A stretch of 64,000 bases of DNA from Carpediemonas membranifera (GCA_019828565.1 JAHDYR010000012.1:682001-746000); one strand, 5' to 3'; positions 29,301-38,543 are shown, numbered from the stretch's first letter. Notes: generated by a model from the sequence alone, not told the origin. A program made the numbers and translations.

Positions 29301-30527
29301 ACCCGCACCGCCGTCCAGACGCCGGTAGGACTAACCCACACCGTCGACTTCGGGGCGACCCGGGTGATCGACTCCGATCTGTCGATGCCGGTCACGGCCG
29401 CCCAGTCAAGCAGCTCGGAGAGCGACAGCGATGCCAGTGTTGTGCTCAACCAGCCGATGACGTTCCCAGAGGCCAGCACGGCGCTCAGTCTCGTCGAGGT
29501 CGCCGACACCGAGGCAGATCTCGTCGATGCGGTGGCCCTCGGCGACACAGACGCCGTGATGCTGCCCAACAAGCCCCTCGTCCGCGGTGCCGGCCACATC
29601 AAGGCGGGTCTGTTCAGGGGCCGCATGGGGGTTCGGCAGCTGCCGACGCTGTCGCTATGGATGGCGCTCTTTGCTGCGGTTTACCTCACCATGTGCGGGT
29701 ACGTGCTGTACCGGAGCGGCGGGGTGTCCCAGACGGCGTCGACCCTCTTCTACCAGTACCAGTCCGCCATCCAGCTGCGGCACGGCCTGGTCGCGCTCAT
29801 GAGCACTACAGTGTCGCTCTCCTCTACGTACCACCCGACCAACATGACGTTCCTCCGACACGAGTTCGACGCCATCGGGGAAAGTACCGCGAACCTCATC
29901 CCTCACCTCAACGGGTACTCCGTCGCCGACGATCCCATCTTCGAGTCCGCCTGGGCACAGACGGGCTGGTCAGCCGTCAAGCGGCCCGCCACGACCCTGT
30001 CTGGGCTCATTGTCATGGACAGCTGGGTCGACGGGGCCAACGAGGACGACATCACGGGCCTGCTCTACAGCGACGAGTGCATACGGCTGTCGGACTTCTT
30101 CTGTGTCAACGTCCTGCTGCATGCCGCGGAGGCGCAACACGGCCTCATCATGGCGACAACGTCGTACCTGGCCTCGTTCGACGAGCTCTTCGCCGCCATC
30201 ATCGGCGGGACGTTCTCGGGGGCGTCCTACGCGCAGAAGTTCATCCTGGGCGAGGTCGACGTCTACGGCGGCATCGTCCGCGTCACGAGCTGTCTGCGCG
30301 ACCGCCTGTCCGCGGAGGTCGGCGGCACCATGGTCGGCGTCGGTGCTTTCCTATGCGTCTTCTGCGTCGTGCTTGCGTTGTTCTACGGCCTCTATCTCTT
30401 CAGGACAATCGTCAACATCTCTCGCACCCGGCGCCACTTCGGGGTGCTTTACAGGTCCCTCCCCCGAGATGGCCTGCCCGCGAACCTCGTGGAGGCCTTC
30501 CAGGAGGTTTTCCCCGATGAGAACTGA
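26397..30527 (+). CDS. Large multi-pass membrane protein, TmcB/TmcC-like
   Basis: 1376 residues. A Ser-rich N-terminus (about 1-45) leads to about eight hydrophobic segments (about 57-330). A long cytoplasmic-like block follows, with SSYLAMTYVLFCAAYRGD and a run of Arg/Lys-rich helices (about 440-560). More hydrophobic segments lie near 650-720 and 900-930, then a Ser/Asp-rich linker and C-terminal helices near 1080 and 1310. This layout fits the 'tiny macrocysts protein B/C' family of amoebae and metamonads, whose biochemical role is poorly known (signalling or sensory membrane proteins). The family name rests on architecture and the central block. No frame break in 4.1 kb. Confidence 0.55.
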   Translation: MSEASLSQHSSSSRMHRAHSDLDSSSMVSSGTSDVSADTSLRSLFFELMYLTSSPSKLFWVLSLFFLGIDSLQILSFATDRVFGRWTLAPWLQDGLSLTRVTILLSMFEQYHLAAVLGVAIVAFLVLFCGVCYLSARAIQHARVPNIMLVRFIRLTLICLTTFSFIPVFSVLVHIAVTDIALSASLNTAMGLAAAVIAIIVTGTITLTSLTSYPFGFTSSNPLSRQHSRIDIMYLAAKAVTVLLFQLPAMQARPKLLGAWMLVFILVHIAAYGVIAPYYRITTNMARVLTVAVMLAGLGLYVHWSVALVLLLLSPLAALLPLAAVGTATLLTMKFRAAAIAEEDLDAAVQLRPVLLAPLQVELALRLSRRRIRCAKARVAKIKKAVPMTLLEYGGGVDEEGALDTRRLSPDQHDDIAQAEATIKQEVRFGMRLFTVARARWPRSSYLAMTYVLFCAAYRGDTLQSAIHSTGRAMQGAPWAMDSRYFSFIAHRYRSALYEDSSVITKLEAQRNMATLIKSQRKLADALNTFWTHIADNQGTGFAVSHFKPTMRVTKQIATLLGSTERLYKAMLAAPTPRIVRSYAQYVQLFSTATGAYTDQLYGIADELEVAPGSGPRSGPGPVPRLDIQGGVGVGSFKFFHIRAVASTVLILGLFAVSVLACEVVMMLYSHIVWESFAISSLATGLQFCGLSYAAVQRDTVTAVALTVATAEVAGATFSSIINERGQEYIEAAATMYAYGLQLYVAGDLSMFEDPYAVIADIDQTVLDRLGNTVVVGLTHALYNLPDLLATTTLLVPTVTGGAHDGGWEEVSLLSEVSGIIHTIESLAACVMEKTAAGSSTPATDCFNQQVDTIIRYELAIVGNLFPALSEVSERVFIVTQVFPLLELVSFGAIFVLLMTSVLVVSVTLYIVPMTRDISSSVGILTLFSSVPEETLSAVVSRVQLLRTRRADPKPASTDSPALQPTPATRTAVQTPVGLTHTVDFGATRVIDSDLSMPVTAAQSSSSESDSDASVVLNQPMTFPEASTALSLVEVADTEADLVDAVALGDTDAVMLPNKPLVRGAGHIKAGLFRGRMGVRQLPTLSLWMALFAAVYLTMCGYVLYRSGGVSQTASTLFYQYQSAIQLRHGLVALMSTTVSLSSTYHPTNMTFLRHEFDAIGESTANLIPHLNGYSVADDPIFESAWAQTGWSAVKRPATTLSGLIVMDSWVDGANEDDITGLLYSDECIRLSDFFCVNVLLHAAEAQHGLIMATTSYLASFDELFAAIIGGTFSGASYAQKFILGEVDVYGGIVRVTSCLRDRLSAEVGGTMVGVGAFLCVFCVVLALFYGLYLFRTIVNISRTRRHFGVLYRSLPRDGLPANLVEAFQEVFPDEN

Positions 30528-30689
30528 TCATACCATATCTTTATAAAGATCTCCCTGACAGCGCGCATGATAGAAAGGCGGTCACCTGCTGTAAAGTTAC
30601 AGAGGCCTGCAAGGAGGGCCTCAAGATGCTACAGAGCAGTCGCGCTCTAGGTGTACACCCACACACATCATCTTTACTCATCAGCGAGC

Positions 30690-31067
30690 CTACGCCTGCA
30701 ACAGGATGCACTGGTGGTGGACGCAGGCGATGCCGGCCTCGTCGCAGCGGGCAATCGCCTCATCTGACTCAGCGCCGGGCTGGAACCAGATCTTGTTGAT
30801 GCCCAGAGTCTTGCACTCTTCGACGATGCTCAGCCCCACCTTGGGCGGCACGATGACGGATACAACATCAGGGACGACGGGGCACTCGGCAAGGCTCGCA
30901 AAGATCTTCTCCCCGTTCAGCTCAGGCAATCTTGGATTCACGCCGAAGACAGTCTTATCGCCGAGCTTCTTCAGATGGTTGTAGACCTTGCTGCCGTACT
31001 TTGACGCGTCAGCGCTGACACCAACGACGGCGAAGACCTTCTGTTCGAGAAATGACGTTAATGACAT
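30690..31067 (-). CDS. CoA-binding domain protein (YccU-like)
   Basis: 125 residues, a complete single-domain CoA-binding protein (CoA_binding_2, Rossmann fold). Key sequence: KVFAVVGVSADASKYG (nucleotide-binding loop), VFGVNPRL, PDVVSVIVPP, KIWFQPGAESDEAI and the terminal VHHQCILL. The fold is shared with the N-terminal domain of succinyl-CoA ligase alpha. Stand-alone versions are common in bacteria and archaea and patchy in protists, so a bacterial origin is possible but not shown here. No signal or targeting peptide is visible. The gene is 160 bp from the convergent TmcB-like gene. Confidence 0.85.
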   Translation of the reverse strand: MSLTSFLEQKVFAVVGVSADASKYGSKVYNHLKKLGDKTVFGVNPRLPELNGEKIFASLAECPVVPDVVSVIVPPKVGLSIVEECKTLGINKIWFQPGAESDEAIARCDEAGIACVHHQCILLQA

Positions 31068-31167
31068 GGCAAGTTCTGGTAGTTGCCGAATAATGAAGGA
31101 GTGCTGCCCGTGCAGCGCACTTTATGACAGGATCTGATCTGGACGGATCTGCGACGGCAGCCCAGCC

Positions 31168-32334
31168 TCACCCGTCGAGCCCATCCAGGATCGAGTCGTA
31201 CGGCCCCCGCCGCCCGGGGGTCTGGGCCACCGAGTACTCCGAGAGGCGGTCGTACAGGGACCCGATCTCCCGGTCCAGCACGGTCTCCCGGTCGGATAGC
31301 GCCATGTTCAGCCGCTGGATCATGTCCGCCTGGGCCGAGCACTGGCGGTCGAGCCCCTCGTGTTCGGCCATGACACGCGATACGGTCTCCTCCAACCGGG
31401 ACTGTCGCACTGCGCTGTCGGCGAGCTGCTCCTTGAGGGAGTCCCTCTCGGCCACGAGCTTGTTTATGGCCCCGACGCCCCAGGTGCCCGGGCGCCCCAG
31501 GTCGGTCAGCGACGACCTCGCCTGGTCCACCTCTTCCTGGTGCCGGGCGCGCACGTGCTCGAGCTGGCGGTGGTGCCGGGACTCGATCTGGGAGATGGCC
31601 TGCGCGACCACGCTCTCGAGCAGCTGGGCGTCCGTGTTCGTCTTCAGCAGGGGGCTAATCAATTGATTGATCCTGTCCCGGCTCTGCCTGGCCTGGTCGA
31701 CCTGAGCGCGCAGGCCGGCCTCCTCCTTGCGGTGTCGCTTGTCCGACGCCCAGAGCCTGGCATTCAGCGCCTCCACCTCATCCCTCAATCGGGCTGCCTT
31801 CGCGGCGTTCTCGTCCCGCTCGACAATGACGGCAGCCCGCTCGGCGGCCTCCACCTGGACCTGCCGCTCGAGCCCGTCAATCCGGGCGGCCAGAGTATCC
31901 AGCTCCCCTTCATCCGGCAGCTGGGCACGGAGATGCCTCGCCTCTGTCCTGCTCTGCTCGAGGGAAGTGGTGAGTGTCCTGATCTTGGCCTGGAGGGCGG
32001 TGTTCTCGGCGCGGAGTCGTTCCTCGGTTTTCGCCGTGTGGCAAACCGGGGACTGTTTAGCAGCAGGCGGTGCAGCAGGACGCCTGCGGAGTTGTACAAT
32101 CTCGTTCTGTGCCTCGGAAAGTGCGTATTCCAGCTCGGCGATGCGAACGTCTTGTTGTGTGATCCATTGCACGAAGCTGGCGAGCTTCTTCTCGACTATT
32201 TGCGCACGTAGGTCATCTTCATCTATCTTGGAGCCAAACTGTCTTGTTGGTGAACTTACCGGCGTGCCATTCAGGCTGATCACCATCCGCGCCACGAACT
32301 GTCGACCCGACTTGCGGTGGATGTGAGCCTTCAC
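31168..32334 (-). CDS. Coiled-coil protein of unknown function
   Basis: 388 residues. After a basic N-terminus of about 45 residues the protein is almost wholly alpha-helical heptad sequence (about 50-370), rich in Glu, Gln, Arg, Leu and Ala, broken by a Pro-rich patch near 85-100. The end (SVAQTPGRRGPYDSILDGL) is non-helical. No motor, kinase or other enzymatic domain is present. It is 51 bp downstream of the next minus-strand gene. A structural role (cytoskeleton or basal body) is possible, but the sequence gives no direct support. Confidence 0.75.
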   Translation of the reverse strand: MKAHIHRKSGRQFVARMVISLNGTPVSSPTRQFGSKIDEDDLRAQIVEKKLASFVQWITQQDVRIAELEYALSEAQNEIVQLRRRPAAPPAAKQSPVCHTAKTEERLRAENTALQAKIRTLTTSLEQSRTEARHLRAQLPDEGELDTLAARIDGLERQVQVEAAERAAVIVERDENAAKAARLRDEVEALNARLWASDKRHRKEEAGLRAQVDQARQSRDRINQLISPLLKTNTDAQLLESVVAQAISQIESRHHRQLEHVRARHQEEVDQARSSLTDLGRPGTWGVGAINKLVAERDSLKEQLADSAVRQSRLEETVSRVMAEHEGLDRQCSAQADMIQRLNMALSDRETVLDREIGSLYDRLSEYSVAQTPGRRGPYDSILDGLDG

Positions 32335-32385
32335 GCCGCACGGAGGGACGCGCCCCTCCCAGGCATCGCTACTTACTATCTAAAT

Positions 32386-32958
32386 TTAGTGGTAACGACC
32401 ATGCAGCTGGTCGACGGACTCGCCTGTGGAGAGAGAACGGGGCACGACAGACGGCGTGGGGTCGGAGGGACGGCGCTGGCTCGCGGTGCCGCGGGGGGTG
32501 ACGGCCCTTCTCGGGGAGCCGACGCCGTACGCGTTGTCGTCGGGATCGGGGCCGGTGAAGCGCTCCTGGAGGGCCGTGGAGTATACGCAGACGTACTTCA
32601 CACGGAACGGGTTGCCCAGGTGCTTCGGGGAGTCCTCAGGGGCGTACTCGACGATGTAGTCGTTCTCGCGGTGGTCGCGGCGGGATTGGCGGCGGGACTC
32701 GCGGCTGGAGGAGTGCTCGGTGTGGTGATGGTCGTTCCGGGGCGAATGATGCCGATTGTGGCGCGAGGAGTTGGAGCTGGTCCCATGGCTTGTTTCCCGC
32801 GCCATTTGGGACATATTGGGGATGGTATAGGGGATGTACGCGGACTCGACGGGGGCAGGACGAGTCCGGGGGTTGATAGCACGGGCGCTAACGGGAGAAC
32901 TAGGCCTTCTGGAAGCCTTAGACGACCCTCTGCTTCTTGAATAGTGACTATCAGCCAT
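32386..32958 (-). CDS. Basic low-complexity protein, unknown
   Basis: 190 residues, rich in Ser, Arg, His and Pro (RHNRHHSPRNDHHH-like tracts), with one short conserved-looking stretch, ENDYIVEYAPEDSPKHLGNPFRVKYVCVY split around residues 98-127. Mostly disordered. The many Ser-Pro and Arg-x-x-Ser sites suggest phosphorylation. The ORF is supported by clean start and stop and by tight packing with the minus-strand gene at 31168-32334; no family recognised. Confidence 0.6.
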   Translation of the reverse strand: MADSHYSRSRGSSKASRRPSSPVSARAINPRTRPAPVESAYIPYTIPNMSQMARETSHGTSSNSSRHNRHHSPRNDHHHTEHSSSRESRRQSRRDHRENDYIVEYAPEDSPKHLGNPFRVKYVCVYSTALQERFTGPDPDDNAYGVGSPRRAVTPRGTASQRRPSDPTPSVVPRSLSTGESVDQLHGRYH

Positions 32959-33125
32959 GTTAGTCGAGGATACGAAATGGAAAGAAGATGTGGTGCAAGA
33001 AGAAATGAACCAATCTATTGAAAAACTGTTCTAGATTAGCTATTCCTGGCCATATGCAGGGTGCATTGCCTGCACAGCTAGCATCATCACCAGTGCAGCG
33101 GGGCGCGGCCTTTGTTTCACTAATC

Positions 33126-35078
33126 TCATCCGGCACCAACCCTCACCGGGGACGACCACAGAAGGCCGGTTGGGGGCGTGGCTGCTACTGGCTCGGCTAT
33201 CCACGCGTCGTGCAGGTCCCCACGGACCCTACCGCCCGTGTTGTCGCCCATGGCCACCGTCCGGTCCCCACCGGTGAACCAGAGGGTGAAGCGGCCCGCA
33301 TGCTTCTCAGCGGCCATGGCGTCCGGGGACCACGGGAACGAGTGCGCTGTGCCGGCCGTGTCGCCCAGGACACACCCGTCCGCCGTGATAAATGCGACGG
33401 CATACTCTGTTGAGAGTACGGCCAGTACGGGGGGCAGGACAAGTGGGACCGGGTCGGGGCAGACGACGAAGGGCGGGCGGTCCATGAAGGGGCACAGGCT
33501 GGGGATGGCACGTCCGGCAAAGACGAGGGTGCCCGCGGACTCGAAGATGGTGAACCTACACTGGGCCGCGGGTACAGACGCAACGGGGACGGGGGCCGGG
33601 ACGAGGCGTGTCAGGGCGTCGGTGTGGCCCAGCCCCAGCTGACCGAGGCTGTTGTGGCCGGCCACAAGCTGTCCGTCGGCCGACCCGAGGACGATATTCA
33701 TGTCCGTTGTCATGACGACAGTCGGCAGGAAGCCCTGGGGCAGGGGCACCGGTCTGAACACGCGGGCCAGGCGGGACACGGACTCGTCGGCCACACAGCC
33801 GAGCCGGTCGACGTTGCTGCCGGACGCGACGACACCGACCGGAGTCACGAGGACCGAGTAGCACCTTGTCACCGCGACAGCCCAGATCGCAGCGTCCTTG
33901 CGGCCCGGGGGCAGCCGTGCCTCGAGTAGAGCGAGGGCGGGGGCCTCGTCGAAGGTCACGCGGGTCGCACAAGGGTCCAGAGGGACACCGGGCAGGTTAC
34001 GATCGTACAGCCCCAGCACATTGCTGTCGTCGTCTCCGAACCCGAACAAGCCCGCCGGGGTGACGGCCATGGCGGCGGTGCGGCTGGTGTGCAGCGCGAG
34101 TACGGGCGGGAGCCGCACCATCCCGAACCCAGCACACGGACGGTGACCAAGGAGGCACGGGTCGCCCCGTGTGAACACCCGACCGTTGTAGAGGCGAATA
34201 TGGGTCCGTCCCGCGGGGCAGAGCTGGTCCTGCCGGGTCCCGTCGGCAGCCACGATGGCGTGTGACATGAAGAACTTCTTGCACATGAACCACACGGCCC
34301 TGGCGTCTTTTCCGAATGCGTACGGCTGCGCTGCGGCACATGTGACGGTGCTGCGGCCGTCTAGGTCGGGGTCGGCCCCTGCCTGCATCAGTATGGCCCA
34401 CACCGTGCCGTGCAGCAGCGTGTACAGCCTCATAGGGAGGTCTTCGCCGCTCCTGAGGGCGATGCCCATGCTCAGGGCCGGGCCGTCTGGATGGAGGGTC
34501 GTGAGGGCAAGCTCGAGGAGATGGACGGCCTTGCGGCGGGATGGGAGAATAAACGCGGAGAACCTGGAGAATGAACCGTTGAGAAGCGCCCTGATTGTTG
34601 CACGGAGCGTCTCGATGGAGCACTCGCCGTCCACGGCAGTACCGGGGATAGTGTGGCCATACATCGCTGTGTATGCGGTGCTTAGAAGAAGAGGAACATC
34701 TCCAGCCATCTCCTGCGTCAGTTCAACGGCCATAGCATGAGCTACGATGAGCGTTGCCTTCATTAGCGCTTGCCCATTAATGACATCCAGTCCCAGATCG
34801 TCTTGACACCCTCTCAGGGGCCATGCCAGCGGAGAGGGGGCTGCCCGCCGCATGATGGGGCGGGGGCAGGCTGCGGACCAGTGGCGTCCCAAGGGCGCCG
34901 CGCCACGGCACAGCCCCCAGTGTCCAACCGCGTTGACTCGACGGACAGCGGCCCGGCCTCGGACATATGCTGTCCGTAGAGGGGCAATGTCGATGTCGAA
35001 GCGCCAGTGCGGGCTCCGTTCAGGCAGTATTGCTCGATTGCTTTCTGCCCGGCGCCCGGCCATGTTGGTCGGCTCCAT
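33126..35078 (-). CDS. RCC1-like repeat protein
   Basis: Up to 650 residues; the ATG at 34763 (about 545 residues) is an alternative start, because the first ~105 residues look atypical. A helical N-terminal half (about 110-240) is followed by RCC1/beta-propeller-like blades: GLFGFGDDDSNVLGLYD, GVVASGSNVDRLGC, GQLVAGHNSLGQLGLGH, and a degenerate AMGDNTGGRVRGD. RCC1 proteins act as guanine-nucleotide exchange factors or protein-binding propellers; divergent blades make a specific role uncertain. It is divergent from the BFR1-like gene, 258 bp away. Confidence 0.65.
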   Translation of the reverse strand: MEPTNMAGRRAESNRAILPERSPHWRFDIDIAPLRTAYVRGRAAVRRVNAVGHWGLCRGAAPLGRHWSAACPRPIMRRAAPSPLAWPLRGCQDDLGLDVINGQALMKATLIVAHAMAVELTQEMAGDVPLLLSTAYTAMYGHTIPGTAVDGECSIETLRATIRALLNGSFSRFSAFILPSRRKAVHLLELALTTLHPDGPALSMGIALRSGEDLPMRLYTLLHGTVWAILMQAGADPDLDGRSTVTCAAAQPYAFGKDARAVWFMCKKFFMSHAIVAADGTRQDQLCPAGRTHIRLYNGRVFTRGDPCLLGHRPCAGFGMVRLPPVLALHTSRTAAMAVTPAGLFGFGDDDSNVLGLYDRNLPGVPLDPCATRVTFDEAPALALLEARLPPGRKDAAIWAVAVTRCYSVLVTPVGVVASGSNVDRLGCVADESVSRLARVFRPVPLPQGFLPTVVMTTDMNIVLGSADGQLVAGHNSLGQLGLGHTDALTRLVPAPVPVASVPAAQCRFTIFESAGTLVFAGRAIPSLCPFMDRPPFVVCPDPVPLVLPPVLAVLSTEYAVAFITADGCVLGDTAGTAHSFPWSPDAMAAEKHAGRFTLWFTGGDRTVAMGDNTGGRVRGDLHDAWIAEPVAATPPTGLLWSSPVRVGAG

Positions 35079-35336
35079 GTTTGTGCAGTGGAACGAGGGT
35101 TTCCTGGCCAGAAACGGCCAAACGACCGAAATGCAGATTACTGTGCGGAGCGACCACTCTTGACTGGCAAAGATCGCTGGCGTTGGTTTAAGGTAAGGCG
35201 CTCAGCGACACGAAAAAGCAGAGTGGCGCCGCTTCGCTGCCCTCATTCCCGCTTCTGTGACACACGACACATGTCACCGATGGCGTGACACATCATCTGT
35301 TGATGCATGCAAAACCCGCCGAGATAATACGAGTCC
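35079..35336. promoter_or_regulatory. Divergent intergenic region
   Basis: 258 bp between the RCC1-like gene (minus) and the BFR1-like gene (plus), so it must hold both promoters. It includes the inverted repeat GTGACACACGACACATGTCACC...GTGACAC (about 35257-35290). No TATA box or other known element can be assigned. Confidence 0.35.
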
Positions 35337-36724
35337 ATGTCCGACCTTGCTGCTCCCCTTGAGGCTGTTCCGAAGCCTGATGAGAAGGCATACCTTTCAA
35401 CTAAGGCTGAGATGGAAGAGTCCATCAAGGGCCACCTCGCTAAGATGGTTTGTCCAAATTACGCTTCTACCCGATTACGCAGGACCAGTTCGGCAAGCAG
35501 CTTACTGAGGTGAACAACGAGATTCAGAAGCTGAAGTCCCAGCAGGAGGTTCTTCTTAACCAGGCCCGTGGTGCCTCCTCCGAGAGCAAGGCCATTGCTG
35601 AGAAGAGAGCGACCCTTGCATCCCAGATGGAGAAGATCCGGAATGACAGGACCACGTACAGCGCCAAGCTCAAGGAGCTTCGCGAGCAGCTGCCCTTCAC
35701 ATCGATCGAGCGCATCGATGAGGAAATCGCAGCTCTCCAGCACCGGCAGCTGTCCGAGACCCTCAACCTCCGCCAGGAGCGCGAGCTCATCGCCGAGATT
35801 GAGCGTCTGAACCGGTCACGGGCCCTGGTAGACGAGTACCACGACTGGGAGGTCAAGCTTGAGGGCGTCAAGGCCGACCTGAGCATGCTGTCCAAGGAGC
35901 TGTCGGCCGTCCGCACTGAGGAGGACGCCCAGCGCAAGGTCACCGACAAGGAGTTCGAGCAGCTGCAGCCCTTCCGTGCCCGCCGCAAGGAGCTTACGGA
36001 ACGCATCGGCGTGCTGAAGGCTGACAGAACCAAGGAGTACCAGCAGGTCAAGCGCATCGAGGGCGAGATGAAGGCCCTCGGATCGGCCTACTACGCTGCC
36101 AAGCACGACTGGTACCTCTACCAGAAGCAGCAGCGTAAGATCGAGGATGCCAAGCGCCTCGCCGAGAAGAAGCTCCGTGATGAGCTTAATGCCGAGCGCC
36201 GCAAGCGGGAGGCTCTCGAGCGTGCCCAGGAGCACCCCAATGCTGCCAAGATGGCCGAGTGCGACTCCCTCTGCGCCTATCTCCGCACGCTGTTGCCGGA
36301 GGAAACCGTCGAGGCAAAGGTCGCCGAGCTGGACGTCGCGGCCCTTGAGCAGGAGGGGTTGAAGGTCCTCGTCAAGAAGGAGGAGGACGTCGATTTTATG
36401 TCGATGCTCGCGGGCAGCAAGAAGGGCAAGCGCCGGCAGCGTAAGAAGGGCCTGGCTGTGCTCCACCTGTCGTTCGACTCGCTCAACCAGCTCGTGTCCC
36501 TGAAGATCGACGCGCCCCGCACCGTCGAGGCTGTCCCAGCGACGATCGAGGCCGTCGAGGCGGTCAAGGCGAAGTTGGACGAAGAGGGTAAGAAGGTCCG
36601 CGATGAGACCATTGCGAAGCTCAAGGTCGAGCTCGCCGAGGAGGAGGCGAAGACGGCTGAGCGGGCCCGTCAGGCTGAAGCCGAGAAGAAGGAGGCCGAG
36701 AACGTCGAGGCCAACCAGGAGTAA
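35337..36724 (+). CDS. BFR1-family coiled-coil protein, two exons
   Basis: Exon 1 is 35337-35447 (37 codons), intron 35448-35482, exon 2 35483-36724; the joined product is 450 residues. The spliced frame reads KGHLAKM then DQFGKQLTEV without a break. Family signature of BFR1 (nuclear segregation protein/brefeldin A resistance factor): REQLPFTSIERIDEEIAAL, then TLNLRQERELIAEIERLNRSR, followed by long coiled coil and AYYAAKHDWYLYQKQQRKIED. Yeast Bfr1 associates with polysomes, mRNPs and the ER. Lys/Glu-rich C-terminus. The unspliced ORF has no ATG before residue ~300 of exon 2 in frame, which supports the intron. Confidence 0.8.
35448..35482 (+). other. 35-nt spliceosomal intron in the BFR1-like gene
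   Basis: Begins GTTTGT and ends TTACGCAG. The length is not a multiple of three. Unspliced, the exon 1 frame runs into a stop soon after; spliced, exon 1 and exon 2 join in frame. The branch site cannot be fixed. Confidence 0.75.
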
Positions 36725-36790
36725 ATCATAGGTGTTGCTTCAATGGAGGGGCGCTGCTTCAGCACTAATCAGGGTCATTTATGGCCAGCT

Positions 36791-37192
36791 TCATTGTCCG
36801 AGCTTGTTCTTCAGTCGGCGGATGCGGGCCAGGTCGAGCGTGTCCATACCCCTGAAGTTCGATGGATACTCCTCGTCGTCGTCGTCGTCATCGGGCATCT
36901 GGGGACTCCGCAGCATCTCGGCCTCGTACTCGCCATCCTCCATCGACTCGTCATCAGTGCTGTCCTCCTCGTCGTCAATAATATCGTCCTCGTCATCGTG
37001 TGCCCCGGGGTATCTGGTGAGCATATCGTCCATCTCGTGCTCGATGATGTGTTCGTCGTCATTCTTCCTGAAACGGATCTCCGTGACGCCCGTCTGGAAT
37101 GTCACTCCGCCTACTGGTCTCGTATCTGAGTCTTTCGATGGTACATATGCAAATTCGGCCTCATCGAGAAGCCTTTTGTTGGTATCGCTCAT
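36791..37192 (-). CDS. Acidic protein of unknown function
   Basis: 133 residues. The N-terminal half has RPVGGVTFQTGVTEIRFRKND, where GVTF and IRF resemble loose RVxF-type PP1-docking sequences; the rest is Asp/Glu-rich (about 70-110), ending in a short helix (DLARIRRLKNKL). No domain recognised. It is convergent with the BFR1-like gene (66 bp). Confidence 0.6.
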   Translation of the reverse strand: MSDTNKRLLDEAEFAYVPSKDSDTRPVGGVTFQTGVTEIRFRKNDDEHIIEHEMDDMLTRYPGAHDDEDDIIDDEEDSTDDESMEDGEYEAEMLRSPQMPDDDDDDEEYPSNFRGMDTLDLARIRRLKNKLGQ

Positions 37193-37346
37193 GATGTTAT
37201 GGATGACCCCGCAGTTTTGCCACTTTCATCCCGCCCCAGGACTGTGTGGTTGTGTCTCGTGCGGTGTGGCGCCCTTGATGAACCAGGCGGGGTGATCGCT
37301 GAGACCATGGATCGCTAAAATCGACTATTTACACACCTTGCGGGCA

Positions 37347-38543
37347 TCAGTACCCGCTGCTGTTGAGAGACTGCGGGTCCGAGAACGCCAGCGACACCAC
37401 AGACTCCAGGTCCGAGTCGTCCTTCATCGTGCTGAGGTCGGACCCGACGCTCCCACGACGGGACCCGGCAAGGGAGGGCGCCATGGAGGTCGCCGAGCTG
37501 TACGGGTCCGGGAATGGGTTGATCTCGGATACGTCGACGGTACCCGGCTTGGGGAAGCCCGCGGGGATGGTGGGCTTGGGCTTCTTCTTCTGGAATATGT
37601 TGAAGGCGAGGCCGACAAAGACAAGTACGACCCCAGCCCATGACGCCATGGGGATGCTGTGTCCGTAGAGCAGCACGGACAGCAGGATAGTGAAGAACTT
37701 CCTCGTGGTCGTGGTGATGGTGGCCGACAACGACCCGAAGTCCCGAATGAGCCCGAACAGGAAGATCTGGCCCACCCCAGACGTCATGCCGAACGCCATG
37801 ATGGCGACGATGAGGCCTCTGTCAGCCTCGGAGATGTACTTCAGCGCTGTCGCCAGCTGGCCCGTTATGGTGACGGCGGCGACCCCGTAGACAACGGAGA
37901 ATATGTTGATGGAGAGCATCAGCTGCAGTGCTGAGGGGCGGTGCGAGGCAACGAACTTATCCTGCAGTGTGGCAGTGATCCCGTCGCAGGTGAGGGACGC
38001 CAGAAGCAGGAGGACGCCGAGGAGCGACGAGTCCGAGCCTGCCGCGCCCTTCTTGCGGAAAAAGGAAAACATGAAGATACCGAGTGTAAGCACGGCCACA
38101 GCGGCGTACTGGGCCTTGGGGTACCGCTTCCGAACGAGGATGATCGCCGCCGCCATCACGGCCACCATCTTGCACGACTTCGCCAGCACCTGGGTGGGGT
38201 AATCGACATGGGACAGCGCGGCGTTCGAGCAGAGCATCGACGTGATGACCGAGAGCCCCGTTACTGCGAATGCCCACCAGGGGGCACCGAGCCGGACTGT
38301 GTTGCCGAGGGGAGCCTCCGTCGTCAGCTTCTTGAAGACAGCGACCCACATGAGGCATGTACCAGCGATAATAGCGTTGCAGATGCTCTGTATGGTGATC
38401 AGGAAGATGGGGTAGCGGAAGCGCTCGCCTTCTGGGCCCCAGCCGACGGAGTGCACGCGTTCTTGCGCAAGGCCGAACATCATGAATGCCACATACACTC
38501 CTGCGACATAGATCGAGAAGCGTAGCGTCGTTTTCAAGGTCAT
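37347..38543 (-). CDS. SLC35B/HUT1-like nucleotide-sugar (UAA family) transporter
   Basis: 398 residues with about ten hydrophobic helices (about 8-345) and a polar Ser/Asp-rich cytosolic tail. UAA/SLC35B motifs: SHVDYPTQVLAKSCKMVAV, FFRKKG loop, DGITATLQDKF, and TTTRKFFTILLSVLLYGH near the end, then a lysine-rich KKKPKP after the last helix. SLC35B1/Hut1 proteins sit in the ER/Golgi membrane and move UDP-galactose/UDP-glucose or ATP/ADP; SLC35B2/3 carry PAPS. The substrate cannot be decided here. Same strand as uL3, 106 bp downstream of it. Confidence 0.85.
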   Translation of the reverse strand: MTLKTTLRFSIYVAGVYVAFMMFGLAQERVHSVGWGPEGERFRYPIFLITIQSICNAIIAGTCLMWVAVFKKLTTEAPLGNTVRLGAPWWAFAVTGLSVITSMLCSNAALSHVDYPTQVLAKSCKMVAVMAAAIILVRKRYPKAQYAAVAVLTLGIFMFSFFRKKGAAGSDSSLLGVLLLLASLTCDGITATLQDKFVASHRPSALQLMLSINIFSVVYGVAAVTITGQLATALKYISEADRGLIVAIMAFGMTSGVGQIFLFGLIRDFGSLSATITTTTRKFFTILLSVLLYGHSIPMASWAGVVLVFVGLAFNIFQKKKPKPTIPAGFPKPGTVDVSEINPFPDPYSSATSMAPSLAGSRRGSVGSDLSTMKDDSDLESVVSLAFSDPQSLNSSGY

